64,000 bases of DNA from Xanthobacter sp. NM-59 (GCF_021401125.1 NZ_JACBFQ010000002.1:310001-374000), one strand, 5' to 3'. Shown: positions 36,569 through 45,943, numbered from the stretch's first letter. Made by a program: numbers and translations. The notes: a model not told the origin generated them from the sequence alone.

Positions 36569-37324
36569 ATGCCGCTGTTTCGTCGCCCGGACCTGAAGGC
36601 GCCACCGAAGCGCTGTGAAGCCATCGAGCTGGAGCTCGATGGCGAGGCCCTTTGCGTCTCCATCCGTCGCCATCCCCAGGCCCGGCGGCTGACCCTGCGC
36701 GTGCGCTCCGCCACGCGTGATGTCACGGTCACCGCCCCGCCCCACGTTTCCCTGGCCGCCGCGGGCGATTTCGTGCGCCGTCACCGCGAGTGGATCCGCG
36801 TGCGCCTGGGTCGCCTGCCCGAAGTGGTGCGCTTCGAGCACGGCGCGCTCGTGCCGGTGCGCGGCGAGCCGCACCGAATCATCCACCTGCCGGATGCCCG
36901 CGGCACCGTGTGGCTCGGCCTCGACGATGAGGGCGGCCCGGCCCTGTTCGTGGCCGGGGAGGCGCCCCATGTGGCGCGCCGCGTCACCGATCACCTCAAG
37001 CGCGAGGCGCGGCAGGACATCGCCACCGCCGTGCAGCGCCACGCCGTGGCGGTGGGGGCGAAGATCGGCCGCATCACCCTGCGCGACACGTCGAGCCGCT
37101 GGGGCTCATGCTCCGCGAAGGGGGACCTCTCCTTCTCCTGGCGCCTCATCATGGCGCCCACCTTCGTGCTGGACTACCTGGCCGCCCATGAAGTGGCCCA
37201 CCGGCTGGAGCTGAACCACGGCCCGCGCTTCTGGAAAGTGGTGGAAAGCATCTATCCTGCCCGCCGCGAGGCGGAAGGCTGGCTGCGCCACCACGGCGCC
37301 AGCCTTCACCGCTACGGCGCCTGA
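36569..37324 (+). CDS. YgjP-like (SprT-related) M48-type metallopeptidase
   Basis: 251 residues. The C-terminal zinc site is HEVAHRLELNHGPRFW (HExxH plus a downstream His), preceded by SSRWGSCSAKGDLSFSWRLI, a constant block of the YgjP/DUF45 family. N-terminal half: RRHPQARRLTLRVRSATRDV and FVRRHREWIR. A cytoplasmic zinc peptidase is expected; the substrate is unknown. The ATG at 36569 is preferred over a GTG five codons upstream. It follows phaZ by 73 bp on the same strand but appears functionally unrelated. Confidence 0.9.
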   Translation: MPLFRRPDLKAPPKRCEAIELELDGEALCVSIRRHPQARRLTLRVRSATRDVTVTAPPHVSLAAAGDFVRRHREWIRVRLGRLPEVVRFEHGALVPVRGEPHRIIHLPDARGTVWLGLDDEGGPALFVAGEAPHVARRVTDHLKREARQDIATAVQRHAVAVGAKIGRITLRDTSSRWGSCSAKGDLSFSWRLIMAPTFVLDYLAAHEVAHRLELNHGPRFWKVVESIYPARREAEGWLRHHGASLHRYGA

Positions 37325-37353
37325 CTGCGGAAAACACGCCCGGCGGGAGCCCG

Positions 37354-38442
37354 TCAGCGATCGCGGTTTTCGGCCTGACCGTCCTTAGCGCCCTTTTCCA
37401 GGGTGAACAGCAGGTGCGCCGCCACCGGCAGCGCCACCGAGAGCCCGGCGAAGCGGAACAGGTGATGGGCGCTCATGAAGGCGGGATCATAGCCCATGGC
37501 GAAACCGAGCGCCGTCATGGCCTCCAGCGCGCCGGGCGAGAACGCCGTCAGCAGCTTGCCGAAATCGTCCCCGGTCAGGACCGCGGCCAAGGTCGCGAAC
37601 ACCGTGGCGACTGCGATCGCCACCAGAAACGCGCCGAGCGACACCCAGAAATAGGAGCGGATGGCCGAAAGGCTGGTGCCGATGAAGCGCGCGCCCACCC
37701 CCGCCCCCAGCCCCACGAAGGCGGGCACCAGCAGCGCGCGCGGCATCACCGCATCAGACCATCCGCCCATATGCAGCGCCGCGCTGCCGGCCAGCGCGCC
37801 GAGAATGAGGCCGCCGGGCACCCTGAGGGCCGCGGCGCCGAGGCCGCACGCGGCGGACACCGCGAACAGGATCACCACATCCAGCAGCGGTGAGACATGG
37901 GGTTGCGGCTGCAGGCCACCGCCGGCCAGGCCCATGGCCCCCAGCACATTGGGCAGCGCCGCCACCAGCAGGAACAGGCGCAGCGTCTGGGCAAAGGCCA
38001 CCCGCCTCAGGTCCACGTCGCGCTCATCGGCCATGGCGAGCACGGCGGAAAAGGCGCCGGGTGCCGAGGCATAAAACGCGGTTTCCAGGGACCATCCGCC
38101 GACGCGGGTGAGGAACAAGGCGCCGCCCGCCATGGTGCCCACCACGCTCGCGGCAAGACAGGCCATGCTGATGGGCCAGGAGCCGGCATGGGCCAGCATA
38201 TCGGGCGTCAGCACCGTGCCCATGGAGGCGCCCAGCACGGTGTAGGACAAAAACCGCACCCATTCGGGTACCGCCACCGGAGCCCCGCCCACCGCCAGAA
38301 CGATGGTGAAGACCAGCGCGCCCGAGATCCAGCCCGCCGGCAGGCCCAGCGCGGCGAACAGCGCTCCGCCCACGCTCCCCGCCACAAGGGTGGCCAGCGC
38401 GCCGAGCGCGGTCCGGATGGCCGCCGTGGAAGGCCCCCTCAT
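37354..38442 (-). CDS. AbrB-family membrane transporter
   Basis: 362 residues with about ten membrane helices in two related halves: GGALFAALGLPAGWISGALV and GLGAAALRVPGGLILGALAG are the repeated Gly/Pro-rich helices of the AbrB duplication. MSYTVLGASMG-like SYTVLGASMGTVLTPDML and FSPGALEAMTALGFAMGYDP are also typical. Annotated in databases as AbrB or putative ammonia monooxygenase; the latter is a misnomer. The substrate is unknown. It ends 10 bp after the aminotransferase gene's stop-side neighbour region and probably shares its transcript. Confidence 0.85.
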   Translation of the reverse strand: MRGPSTAAIRTALGALATLVAGSVGGALFAALGLPAGWISGALVFTIVLAVGGAPVAVPEWVRFLSYTVLGASMGTVLTPDMLAHAGSWPISMACLAASVVGTMAGGALFLTRVGGWSLETAFYASAPGAFSAVLAMADERDVDLRRVAFAQTLRLFLLVAALPNVLGAMGLAGGGLQPQPHVSPLLDVVILFAVSAACGLGAAALRVPGGLILGALAGSAALHMGGWSDAVMPRALLVPAFVGLGAGVGARFIGTSLSAIRSYFWVSLGAFLVAIAVATVFATLAAVLTGDDFGKLLTAFSPGALEAMTALGFAMGYDPAFMSAHHLFRFAGLSVALPVAAHLLFTLEKGAKDGQAENRDR

Positions 38443-38451
38443 GCTCCGCCC

Positions 38452-39711
38452 TCAGGTCCGGGGCGTGGACGCGCGCGCGCCACCGGCATTGGCCTCGATC
38501 CAGGCCGCGAGGCGCCGGGCGGCCTCCGCAAGCTGGGCCTCGCCGCGGGCGAAGCACAGGCGCATGAAGCCCTCTCCGCCGGCGCCGAAGGCGGTGCCAG
38601 GCGCGATGCCCACATTGGCTTCGTCCACCAGGGTCAGGCCCAACCGGCGCACATCCGCAAAGCCCTCAATGCCGAAGAACAGGTAGAAGGCGCCCTTCGG
38701 CTTCACCAGGTCCACCTTGCCGGTGGCCAGCAGCGCGTCGGCCACGATGTCCCGCCCCCGCCGGGCGCGGGCGATCTGCTCGGCCACGAAGGGCTCACCC
38801 TGTTCCAGCGCCGCGATGGCGCCCCGCTGCATGAAGGCGGCGACCCCGGAGGTGGAATACTGGATGAGGTTCTCGATGATCTGCCCCAGCCGCGGATCGG
38901 CCTCGATCCAGCCGATGCGCCAGCCGGTCATGGCCCAGTTCTTCGAGAAGGTCTGGATGAAGAGGATGTGGTCATCCGGGCTCATCACATCATGGAAGGA
39001 GGGCGCGCGCTCCCCCTCGCCATAATAGAAGCGGCCATAGATCTCGTCGGCGATGATCCACAGCTTGTGGCGGCGGGCGAATTCGAGAACCGCCTGCAAT
39101 TCCTCGTGGGTGGCCACATAGCCGCTGGGATTGGAGGGGGTATTGAGGAAGATGGCCCGCGTGCGCGCCGTCACCGCCGCTTCCAGCCGGCCGATATCAA
39201 GGGAGAAGCCCTCCGCGCCATAGGCCAGCGGCACATGCACCGGCACCGCCCCCAGCTTCTGCGCCCCGGCCGCCGCATTGGGCCAGATGGGCGAGGGCAA
39301 GAGAATCTCGTCGCCCGCGCCGAGGGCGATGGAGAAGGCCACGAGGATGGCCTGCATGCCTGAGCCGGTGACAAAATAGCGTTCCGGATCCTCCGCGACG
39401 CCGTAAAGGCGCGCCATATAGCGGGCGATGGCCTCGCGCAGCTCGGGCAGGCCCCGCTGCCAGGTGTAGAAGGTCTCGCCGCCATGGAGCGCGGCCGCCG
39501 CGGCGTCGCAGATGAAGCCGGGCGTGGGCACGTCGCCCTCCCCCGCCCACAGGGGAATCATGCCCGGACGCGAGCGACCATAATTCATCACCTCGACGAT
39601 GCCGCTTTCCGGCAGCGCCACGATGTGCTGGCGCACCTGCGCAAGATAGGGATCCTCGAACAGGAGCGGAGCCGAAGGCGAGGCGGGAGAAGAAGAGGAC
39701 ATGGAACTCAT
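38452..39711 (-). CDS. PLP-dependent class I/II aminotransferase
   Basis: 419 residues. Fold-type I aminotransferase with the PLP lysine in FIQTFSKNWAMTGWRIGWIE, substrate-binding NTPSNPSGYVATHEEL, the DEIYGRFYY aspartate-tyrosine pair and a C-terminal MRLCFARGE arginine. The amino-acid donor cannot be told from sequence. A second ATG three codons in (39702) is an equally good start. A Ser-rich N-terminus precedes the catalytic domain. It is transcribed toward the AbrB-family transporter (9-bp gap), so the two are probably an operon. Confidence 0.9.
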   Translation of the reverse strand: MSSMSSSSPASPSAPLLFEDPYLAQVRQHIVALPESGIVEVMNYGRSRPGMIPLWAGEGDVPTPGFICDAAAAALHGGETFYTWQRGLPELREAIARYMARLYGVAEDPERYFVTGSGMQAILVAFSIALGAGDEILLPSPIWPNAAAGAQKLGAVPVHVPLAYGAEGFSLDIGRLEAAVTARTRAIFLNTPSNPSGYVATHEELQAVLEFARRHKLWIIADEIYGRFYYGEGERAPSFHDVMSPDDHILFIQTFSKNWAMTGWRIGWIEADPRLGQIIENLIQYSTSGVAAFMQRGAIAALEQGEPFVAEQIARARRGRDIVADALLATGKVDLVKPKGAFYLFFGIEGFADVRRLGLTLVDEANVGIAPGTAFGAGGEGFMRLCFARGEAQLAEAARRLAAWIEANAGGARASTPRT

Positions 39712-39927
39712 CTCGAAGGGGCTGCGGCATGAACCGCGCGGACCATAGCGACGGGAAGGGACCCTGGCCCATCAATTCGCGTGACACCGGCATCAAGCGT
39801 CCTGATCGGTTTGCACCGATGCAAGGCAATCTTGCAAGCGCGGCCGTTGTTCATCGGCCAAGGGGCTCCTAGATCGCCAGTGCGATCCTTGTTCATTCCA
39901 TTCCTGTTCTTCCCTTTGGAACCCATC

Positions 39928-40518
39928 ATGAAGCAGAAGATCAACGATGCTGCCCTGGAGCAGCTTTTCCTCGGCGCCCGCTCCCACAATGGCTGGACCG
40001 ACCAGCCGGTGACCGACGCGGAGCTTCACGCGCTCTACGACCTGGTGAAGCTCGGCCCCACCGCCATGAACACCCAGCCCGCGCGTTTCGTCTTCGTGCG
40101 CTCGGAAGAGGCCAAGGCGCGGCTGAAGCCGGGCCTCGCCCAGGGCAACTACAAGGCGCTGGCCGCGCCGGTGATCGTGCTGATCGCCTATGACCTGAAG
40201 TTCTACGACAAGATTCCCGAGCTCTTCCCCCACAATCCGGGCGCGCGGGACATGTTCGTGAACGCCCCGGCCATGGTGGAGCCCCACGCCTTCCGCAATT
40301 CGTCGCTGGAAGGGGCCTATCTCATCATCGCCGCGCGGGCGCTGGGGCTCGATGTCGGCCCCATGTCCGGCTTCGATGCCGCCAAGGTCGATGCGGAATT
40401 CTTCCCTGACGGCACGGTGAAGACCAACTTCATCGCCGCCCTCGGCCATGGCGACCACACCAAGCTATATGATCGCCTGCCGCGGCTGGCCTTCGCGGAC
40501 GCGGCTCAGATCCTCTGA
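39928..40518 (+). CDS. RutE-like nitroreductase-family protein (3-hydroxypropionate dehydrogenase type)
   Basis: 196 residues of the FMN nitroreductase fold: [36 protein letters not shown] (flavin-binding), [20 protein letters not shown] and GPMSGFD. The match is to the RutE/HadB-RutE subgroup that reduces malonic semialdehyde in pyrimidine degradation. No other rut gene is present, so the substrate may be another aldehyde or quinone. The ATG at 39928 gives the family start; there is no strong Shine-Dalgarno. It is divergent from the aminotransferase and converges on the GlcG-like gene. Confidence 0.87.
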   Translation: MKQKINDAALEQLFLGARSHNGWTDQPVTDAELHALYDLVKLGPTAMNTQPARFVFVRSEEAKARLKPGLAQGNYKALAAPVIVLIAYDLKFYDKIPELFPHNPGARDMFVNAPAMVEPHAFRNSSLEGAYLIIAARALGLDVGPMSGFDAAKVDAEFFPDGTVKTNFIAALGHGDHTKLYDRLPRLAFADAAQIL

Positions 40519-40586
40519 GATCACCGGTTTCGTGCGTTTTTGCGCGCGAACCTCGGGCCGTTTGCGCCGGTTGGGTCCGGGCGGGT

Positions 40587-41036
40587 TCAGTCCGTGCCCG
40601 GATCGGCCACGAAACCAGCGGAGGCGATGCCGGCGAGCGCCGCCGCCTCGTCATTGTCCGAAGTGTCGCCCGAAATGCCGACGGCGCCGATCACCCGCCC
40701 CTCGCCATCGCGCACCAGCACGCCACCGGGCACCGGAATGAGCGAGCCGCCGATGGCGGCCGTGGCGGCGCTGATGAAGAAGGGCTGATCCTGCGCGCGC
40801 CGGAACAGAGAGCGCGAGCCCATGCCCAGGGACAAGGCGCCATTGGCCTTGCCCATGGCGATATCGCCGCGCTTGAGACTGGTGCCGTCCTCCGCCGAAA
40901 AGGCCTTCAGGGCGCCGCGCGCGTCGAGCACGCACACCGCGAGCGGGTTCATCTCCTGCGTGCGCGCATGGACGAGGGCGGCGGTGATGATCACCTGCGC
41001 GGTTTCCAGGGTGAGGTTTGCGGCGCTGGCGGGCAA
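40587..41036 (-). CDS. GlcG/HbpS-family haem-degrading/haem-binding-type protein
   Basis: 149 residues of the DUF336 (GlcG/HbpS/PduO C-terminal) fold: NLTLETAQVIITAALVHA, NPLAVCVLDARGALKAF, DGTSLKRGDIAMGKANGALS and GGVLVRDGEGRVIGAVGISG. Members bind haem or cobalamin or act with glycolate oxidase; the ligand is not predictable. The start is taken as TTG at 41036 because GGAG lies seven bases upstream and the homologous domain begins here; longer ATG-started frames add Arg/Pro-rich sequence unlike the family. No glc operon is nearby. Confidence 0.82.
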   Translation of the reverse strand: MPASAANLTLETAQVIITAALVHARTQEMNPLAVCVLDARGALKAFSAEDGTSLKRGDIAMGKANGALSLGMGSRSLFRRAQDQPFFISAATAAIGGSLIPVPGGVLVRDGEGRVIGAVGISGDTSDNDEAAALAGIASAGFVADPGTD

Positions 41037-41290
41037 GGCGCGTCTCCGTGATGTTGCGGCCGGCGCGGCTTCGCCGTCCGGGCAAGTGGCGATGGTCCGT
41101 CTGTAGAGCAATTCGCCCCGCCATTGAAAGGCTTCGCCGGCGGCTGCGGGTGTCCAAGGCCGCGCGAGGCCCCCGTCGGATGGCCCGGAGCCCCGCCCGG
41201 GCCCCACTTTTTTCACCGGCGCCCGCTCCGCCATGGCAGCATGGAGCGCCCCATTGAATCGCGCTGCGCGGGGCGTCCGCCTCTCCGGCC

Positions 41291-41336
41291 GTCACGGGCC
41301 CTGGGGTCACGGGCCCTGGGTCCCGTGACCCCAGGG
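41291..41336. repeat. 15-bp tandem duplication forming a perfect hairpin
   Basis: GTCACGGGCCCTGGG occurs twice in tandem (41291-41305, 41306-41320). CCCTGGGGTCACGGG at 41300-41314 pairs perfectly with CCCGTGACCCCAGGG at 41322-41336 across a 7-base loop. No T tract follows. It sits in the divergent region between the GlcG-like and UspA-like genes, 55 bp before the latter. Confidence 0.9.
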
Positions 41337-41390
41337 TTCCCTGAGGACCCGGCTTGGCGGGCGCTCGCGCAGCGACCGGCCGAGGCTGCC

Positions 41391-41921
41391 ATGACCGATC
41401 CCCGTTCGCCTGCCCCCAACCCGCCGGCCGCGCCCCGGCGCAGCCGGGAGCCCGGCCATCGTCGCAAGTTCCTGGTGGTGGTGGACGACACGCCCGAATG
41501 CGACCGCGCCGTCTATTATGCGAGCCGCCGGGCCGCCGGCACCGGCGGCGCCCTGCTGCTGCTGGGCGTGCTGGAGCTGGAGGGTGTCAACCAGCAGTGG
41601 CTCGGCATCGGCGACCTCATGCGCGTCGAAGCCACCGACGACATGAGCGCGCGCCTTCAGAAGTTCGTCGCCCGCGCCCGCCAGGTGGCCGGGGTGGACG
41701 CCGAGACGGTGATCCGCGAGGGCACCAAGGCGGAAGCCGTGCTCGCCTCCATCGCGGAGGACGAGGACGTGGCCATCCTGGTGCTGGCCGCCGGGGTGGG
41801 GCGGGAGGGGCCGGGCCCCCTGGTGAGCGCGCTGGTATCCTTCCATTCCGGCCATTTCCCGGTGCCCATCACCATCGTCCCCGGCGCGCTCACAGACGCG
41901 GAGATCGACGCCCTCGCCTGA
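41391..41921 (+). CDS. Universal stress protein (UspA family)
   Basis: 176 residues. A Pro-rich N-terminus (about 1-23) precedes a single Usp domain: KFLVVVDDTPECDRAVYYAS, LLLLGVLELEGVNQQWLGIG, DAETVIREGTKAEAVLASIA and AILVLAAGVGREGPGPLVSALV. The last block stands in place of the usual G2xG9xGS ATP loop and is only partly conserved. The function is unknown beyond stress-linked expression in the family. The ATG at 41391 has no strong Shine-Dalgarno, but the hairpin at 41300-41336 lies just upstream. Confidence 0.88.
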   Translation: MTDPRSPAPNPPAAPRRSREPGHRRKFLVVVDDTPECDRAVYYASRRAAGTGGALLLLGVLELEGVNQQWLGIGDLMRVEATDDMSARLQKFVARARQVAGVDAETVIREGTKAEAVLASIAEDEDVAILVLAAGVGREGPGPLVSALVSFHSGHFPVPITIVPGALTDAEIDALA

Positions 41922-42026
41922 GGCGCCACGGGAGTGTCCCGACTGGACAAGACCCGTCGCGGATGGTGAGTTGCAGGGAATGAGAAGAACGGGCGGCGGT
42001 GCGGGTTCCGCCGCCGGACGGGGGAC

Positions 42027-45000
42027 ATGCTTCAGGCTTCGGTCGTCATCTTCGCCGCGCTGGCCTATATCGGCTTCCTGTTCGCCATCGCGAGCTTCGG
42101 CGACCGGCTGCGCCCCTCCGAGAAGCGCCGCTCCGCGCGGCCTATCATCTATTCGTTGTCGCTGGCGGTCTACTGCACGTCCTGGACCTTCTTCGGATCG
42201 GTGGGCCTTGCCACCACCCAGGGCTTTGACTTCCTCACCATCTATCTCGGCCCCATCATCCTGATGACGGTGGCCGGCCCGGCCTTCCTGCGGGTGGTGC
42301 GGCTGGCCAAGGCCAACAACATCACCTCCATCGCCGACTTCATCGCCGCCCGCTATGGCAAGCACCAGGGCATCGCGGCGCTGGTGGCCCTGGTCGCGCT
42401 GGCCGGCTCCATCCCCTATATCTCGCTGCAGCTGAAGGCGGTGTCGGCCTCGCTGCTGGCGGTGCTGGGCTATTTCGCTGGGCAGGCCACCCAGGGCACG
42501 CCGGCCGGCGACCTCGCTCTGTTCGTGGCCTGCGCCATGGCCGCCTTCGCGGTGCTGTTCGGCACCCGCCACACCGACGCCACCGAGCACCAGAACGGCC
42601 TGATGCTCGCCATCGCCACCGAGAGCATCGTGAAGCTCGCGGCATTCCTGGCGGTGGGCATCCTCGTCACCTTCTTCCTCTTCTCCGGCCCCGCCGACCT
42701 GTGGCGCACGGCCGCCGCCGCCGGCGTGACGGCCCCCTTCACGCGCGGCCTGTCGCTGGAGAACTGGATCACCATGACGATCCTCTCCGGCGGCGCCTTC
42801 ATGCTGCTGCCGCGCCAGTTCCACGTGGCGGTGGTGGAGAACAAGGGCGAGGAGGAGATCCGCCGCGCCCGCTGGCTGTTTCCTCTCTATCTCGTGCTCA
42901 TCAACCTCTTCGTGGTGCCGCTGGCGCTGGCGGGCATGACGCTGTTCCCCCGCGAGGTGGTGGACAGCGACATGTACGTGCTGGCCGTGCCGCTGGCCGC
43001 GGGGGCGGAGGGGCTCGCCCTGCTCGCCTTCGTGGGCGGGCTTTCGGCGGCCACCGCCATGGTGATCGTGGAGAGCGTGGCGCTGGCCATCATGATCTCC
43101 AACGATTTCGTGATGCCCCTGCTGCTGCGCCGGCGCGCCAAGGACGCCGGCGCGCCCGAGCCCAACGACATGGTGGGCGCCCTGCTGCTGGTGCGCCGGG
43201 TCGCCATCCTCGTCATCCTGCTGCTGGCCTATCTTTATTACCGCATCATCGGCGAGGTGCAGCTGGCGCAGATCGGCCTGCTCTCCTTCGCCGCCGTGGC
43301 GCAGGTGGGCCCGGCCTTCGCCGCCGGCCTCACCTGGCGGCGCGCCACCGCCAAGGGCGCCGTCGCCGGCATCCTCGCCGGCACCCTCATCTGGGCCTAC
43401 ACCTTGATGCTGCCGAGCCTGGTGGAAGCCGGCCTCGTCGCCCAGAGCGTGCTCGACGCCGGCCCCTTCGGCATCGGCCTGTTGAAGCCCACCGCGCTCC
43501 TGGGCCTCACCGCCGGGCCGCTGGCCCATGGGGTGGCCTGGAGCCTCGCCGTCAACACGCTGGTCCTGGTGATCGTCTCCTTCCTCACCCGCCCGAGCCA
43601 GATCGAGGAGGTGCAGGCCGAACTGTTCATGGCGCGGAGCCCGGAGCAGCCCCCGCACCGCCCCTCATTCCTGCGCTGGCGTTCCGCGGTCACGGTGGGC
43701 GAGCTGATCTCCACCGTGGGGCGCTATCTGGGGCGCGATAGGGCCCAGGCCGCCTTCTCCGCCTATGCGCGCATCCACGATGTGGACATCGACCCCCACC
43801 GCGAGGCGGACGCCACCACCGTGCGCCATGCCGAGCACCTGCTGGCGGCGGCGGTGGGCGCGGCCTCCTCCCGCCTTGCTCTGTCGCTGCTGCTGCGCAA
43901 GCGGGCGGTCTCCACCAAGGCGGCGTTGAAGTTGCTGGACGATGCCTCCGCCGCCATCCAGTACAATCGCGAGCTGCTGCAGAGCGCCATCGACCATGTC
44001 CACCAGGGCATCGCCGTGTTCGACCGCGAGCTGAACCTGGTGTGCTGGAACCGCAGCTTCGGCGAGATGCTGGAGCTGCCGGCGGACTGCTACACCGTCG
44101 GCGCCCCGCTCAGCGCCATTCTCGCCAGCGCCCCGCGCCCGGAGGGCTGCCGCGAGGGGCTGGTGACGCGGGTGGAGCGCTATGCCCTTCCCGCCCCGGG
44201 CTTCTCCGAACGGCTGGACCAGAACGGTCAGGTGATCGAGACCCGCTCCGACCCCATGCCCGATGGCGGCATCGCCGTCACCTTCACCGACATCACGCCC
44301 TCGGTGGAGGCCGCCCAGGCCCTGGAAAAGGCCAATGAGAGCCTGGAACGGCGCGTGCGCGAGCGCACCGACGAGCTCGTCTGCCTCAACAAGGCGCTGG
44401 AGCGCGCCAAGGCCGAGGCGGAGGAGGCCAATATCTCCAAGACCCGCTTCCTCGCCGCCGCCAGCCACGACATTCTTCAGCCCCTCAATGCCGCCCGCCT
44501 TTATGTGACGAGCCTGGTCGAGCGCGCGAAAGGGGCGGAGGAACAGCGCCTGGCGGGCCATGTGGACGCCTCCCTGGAGGCGGTGGAGGAAATCCTCGGC
44601 GCGCTGCTCGACTTGTCGCGCCTCGACAGCGGTGTGCAGAAACCCGAGATCGCGCCCCTGCGCATCGGCGAGGTGCTGAAGCAACTGGAGATCGAGTTCG
44701 CGCCGCTGGCACGGAACAAATCCCTCGACCTCACGGTGGTGCCGAGCTCCCTCACCGTGCGCTCGGACCGGCGCATGCTGCGCCGTCTGTTGCAGAACCT
44801 CATTTCCAACGCCATCAAATACACCCCCCAAGGCCGCATCCTGGTGGGATGCCGCCATCTGGCGGGGCACGTGCGCGTGGAGGTGTGGGACACCGGCATC
44901 GGCATCGCACGGACGCAACAGAAGATCGTGTTCCAGGAGTTCCAGCGCCTGGACCAGGGGGCGCGGGTGGCGCGCGGGCTTGGGCTCGGCCTCTCCATCG

Positions 45001-45533
45001 TGGAGCGCATCGCCCGGGTGCTCGAACATCCCATCGCCCTGCGCTCTCGGCCCGGCATCGGCTCCGTCTTCACCCTGGAGCTGCCGCTGGCGAGCGCCAT
45101 CCCCGCCGCGGAAACCTCTCCCCAGCGCCCCAGCGGACCGGGCGCCCCCCTGAACGGGCTCACCATCCTGGTCATCGACAATGAGCCGGCCATCATCGAG
45201 GGCATGAAGCTCCTGCTCACCGGCTGGGGCTGCACCGTGATCACCGCGGGCGATGCCGAAGCGGCCCTGAAGGCGGTGCAGCAGGCCGGGATCACGCCCG
45301 ATATCGCCCTCGTCGATTACCACCTCGACGGCGGCCTGGGCATCGACGCGGTGATGACCCTGCGGTGGAAATTGGGGAAGCTCCCGGCGGCCCTGATTAC
45401 CGCCGACCGCAGCCAAAACGTGCGCGATGCCGCCCACGCAGCCGAAATGGTGATCTTGAACAAGCCTTTAAAGCCGGCGGCCCTGCGCGCCATGCTGGCC
45501 CAGTGGCGGCTCTCCCGCACCGCCGCCGTTTAG
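42027..45533 (+). CDS. Hybrid sensor kinase with N-terminal sodium:solute symporter domain
   Basis: 1168 residues. The first about 500 residues form a 12-13-helix SSS transporter-like domain (FGDRLRPSEKRRSARPIIYS, VYCTSWTFFGSVGLATTQGF). A PAS region with IDHVHQGIAVFDRELNLVCW follows at about 650-760, then a coiled coil (ALEKANESLERRVRERTDEL). The kinase core has His814 (AAASHDILQPLNAARLYVTS), NLISNAIKYTP, DTGIGIA and GLGLGLSIVERIA. A C-terminal receiver has phospho-acceptor Asp1097 in ALVDYHLDGG. The layout is CbrA-like. No response regulator lies next to it. The transported or sensed solute is unknown. GTG/ATG alternatives are poor; the ATG at 42027 begins at TM1. Confidence 0.92.
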   Translation: MLQASVVIFAALAYIGFLFAIASFGDRLRPSEKRRSARPIIYSLSLAVYCTSWTFFGSVGLATTQGFDFLTIYLGPIILMTVAGPAFLRVVRLAKANNITSIADFIAARYGKHQGIAALVALVALAGSIPYISLQLKAVSASLLAVLGYFAGQATQGTPAGDLALFVACAMAAFAVLFGTRHTDATEHQNGLMLAIATESIVKLAAFLAVGILVTFFLFSGPADLWRTAAAAGVTAPFTRGLSLENWITMTILSGGAFMLLPRQFHVAVVENKGEEEIRRARWLFPLYLVLINLFVVPLALAGMTLFPREVVDSDMYVLAVPLAAGAEGLALLAFVGGLSAATAMVIVESVALAIMISNDFVMPLLLRRRAKDAGAPEPNDMVGALLLVRRVAILVILLLAYLYYRIIGEVQLAQIGLLSFAAVAQVGPAFAAGLTWRRATAKGAVAGILAGTLIWAYTLMLPSLVEAGLVAQSVLDAGPFGIGLLKPTALLGLTAGPLAHGVAWSLAVNTLVLVIVSFLTRPSQIEEVQAELFMARSPEQPPHRPSFLRWRSAVTVGELISTVGRYLGRDRAQAAFSAYARIHDVDIDPHREADATTVRHAEHLLAAAVGAASSRLALSLLLRKRAVSTKAALKLLDDASAAIQYNRELLQSAIDHVHQGIAVFDRELNLVCWNRSFGEMLELPADCYTVGAPLSAILASAPRPEGCREGLVTRVERYALPAPGFSERLDQNGQVIETRSDPMPDGGIAVTFTDITPSVEAAQALEKANESLERRVRERTDELVCLNKALERAKAEAEEANISKTRFLAAASHDILQPLNAARLYVTSLVERAKGAEEQRLAGHVDASLEAVEEILGALLDLSRLDSGVQKPEIAPLRIGEVLKQLEIEFAPLARNKSLDLTVVPSSLTVRSDRRMLRRLLQNLISNAIKYTPQGRILVGCRHLAGHVRVEVWDTGIGIARTQQKIVFQEFQRLDQGARVARGLGLGLSIVERIARVLEHPIALRSRPGIGSVFTLELPLASAIPAAETSPQRPSGPGAPLNGLTILVIDNEPAIIEGMKLLLTGWGCTVITAGDAEAALKAVQQAGITPDIALVDYHLDGGLGIDAVMTLRWKLGKLPAALITADRSQNVRDAAHAAEMVILNKPLKPAALRAMLAQWRLSRTAAV

Positions 45534-45669
45534 GTTTGGTTAACCACCCGGCCAAGCTCCGCAAACACGTTCTCGATTACGCCGCGCTTCATCCCCATGA
45601 AGGTCAAATAAACGCCCCGATCGGACGGCGTACTGGACGCGTGCCAGAGAAGCACGCCCTCGCGGCAAG

Positions 45670-45689
45670 GAATTGTTACCGAATTGTTA
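45670..45689. repeat. 11-bp-spaced direct repeat upstream of a small gene
   Basis: GAATTGTTA occurs twice (45670-45678, 45681-45689) separated by CC, in a locally AT-rich stretch 57 bp before the small gene. One helical turn of spacing is suggestive of an operator. Confidence 0.5.
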
Positions 45690-45745
45690 ACACCGGTCTC
45701 TTTTCTTTGCCGACTTGTACCAACGAATACAATTGGAGAGCGGCT

Positions 45746-45943
45746 ATGACGATCACGATCAACGTTCCCCTCTTCCCCATGCGGAAAGAGATCGCGGCGC
45801 GCAAGGAGCGGCGCGGATTGAAGATTGGCACGCTGATGTTCCACAACGTGTTCGGCTCCAAGAAGGCGGCCCGGCGCTACAGCCGCGAGGGCCTGGAGTT
45901 CGACGTTTCGGACTTCGCCAAGCCGAACGGCTCCGGACGCTGA
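45746..45943 (+). CDS. Small conserved basic protein (65 aa)
   Basis: 65 residues, no named family recognised. It begins [20 protein letters not shown] and contains [20 protein letters not shown] and [20 protein letters not shown]. It is basic in the middle and has no membrane segment. GGAGAG five bases before the ATG is a good ribosome-binding site. The gene stands alone between the hybrid kinase and ubiE, with its own AT-rich leader. The function is unknown. Confidence 0.75.
   Translation: MTITINVPLFPMRKEIAARKERRGLKIGTLMFHNVFGSKKAARRYSREGLEFDVSDFAKPNGSGR

Noticed and set aside
41307-43658. 783-codon open frame on the minus strand, His/Gly/Glu/Gln-rich
   Set aside because: Antisense to the intact hybrid kinase; the composition is the mirror of GC-rich coding DNA and there are no motifs.
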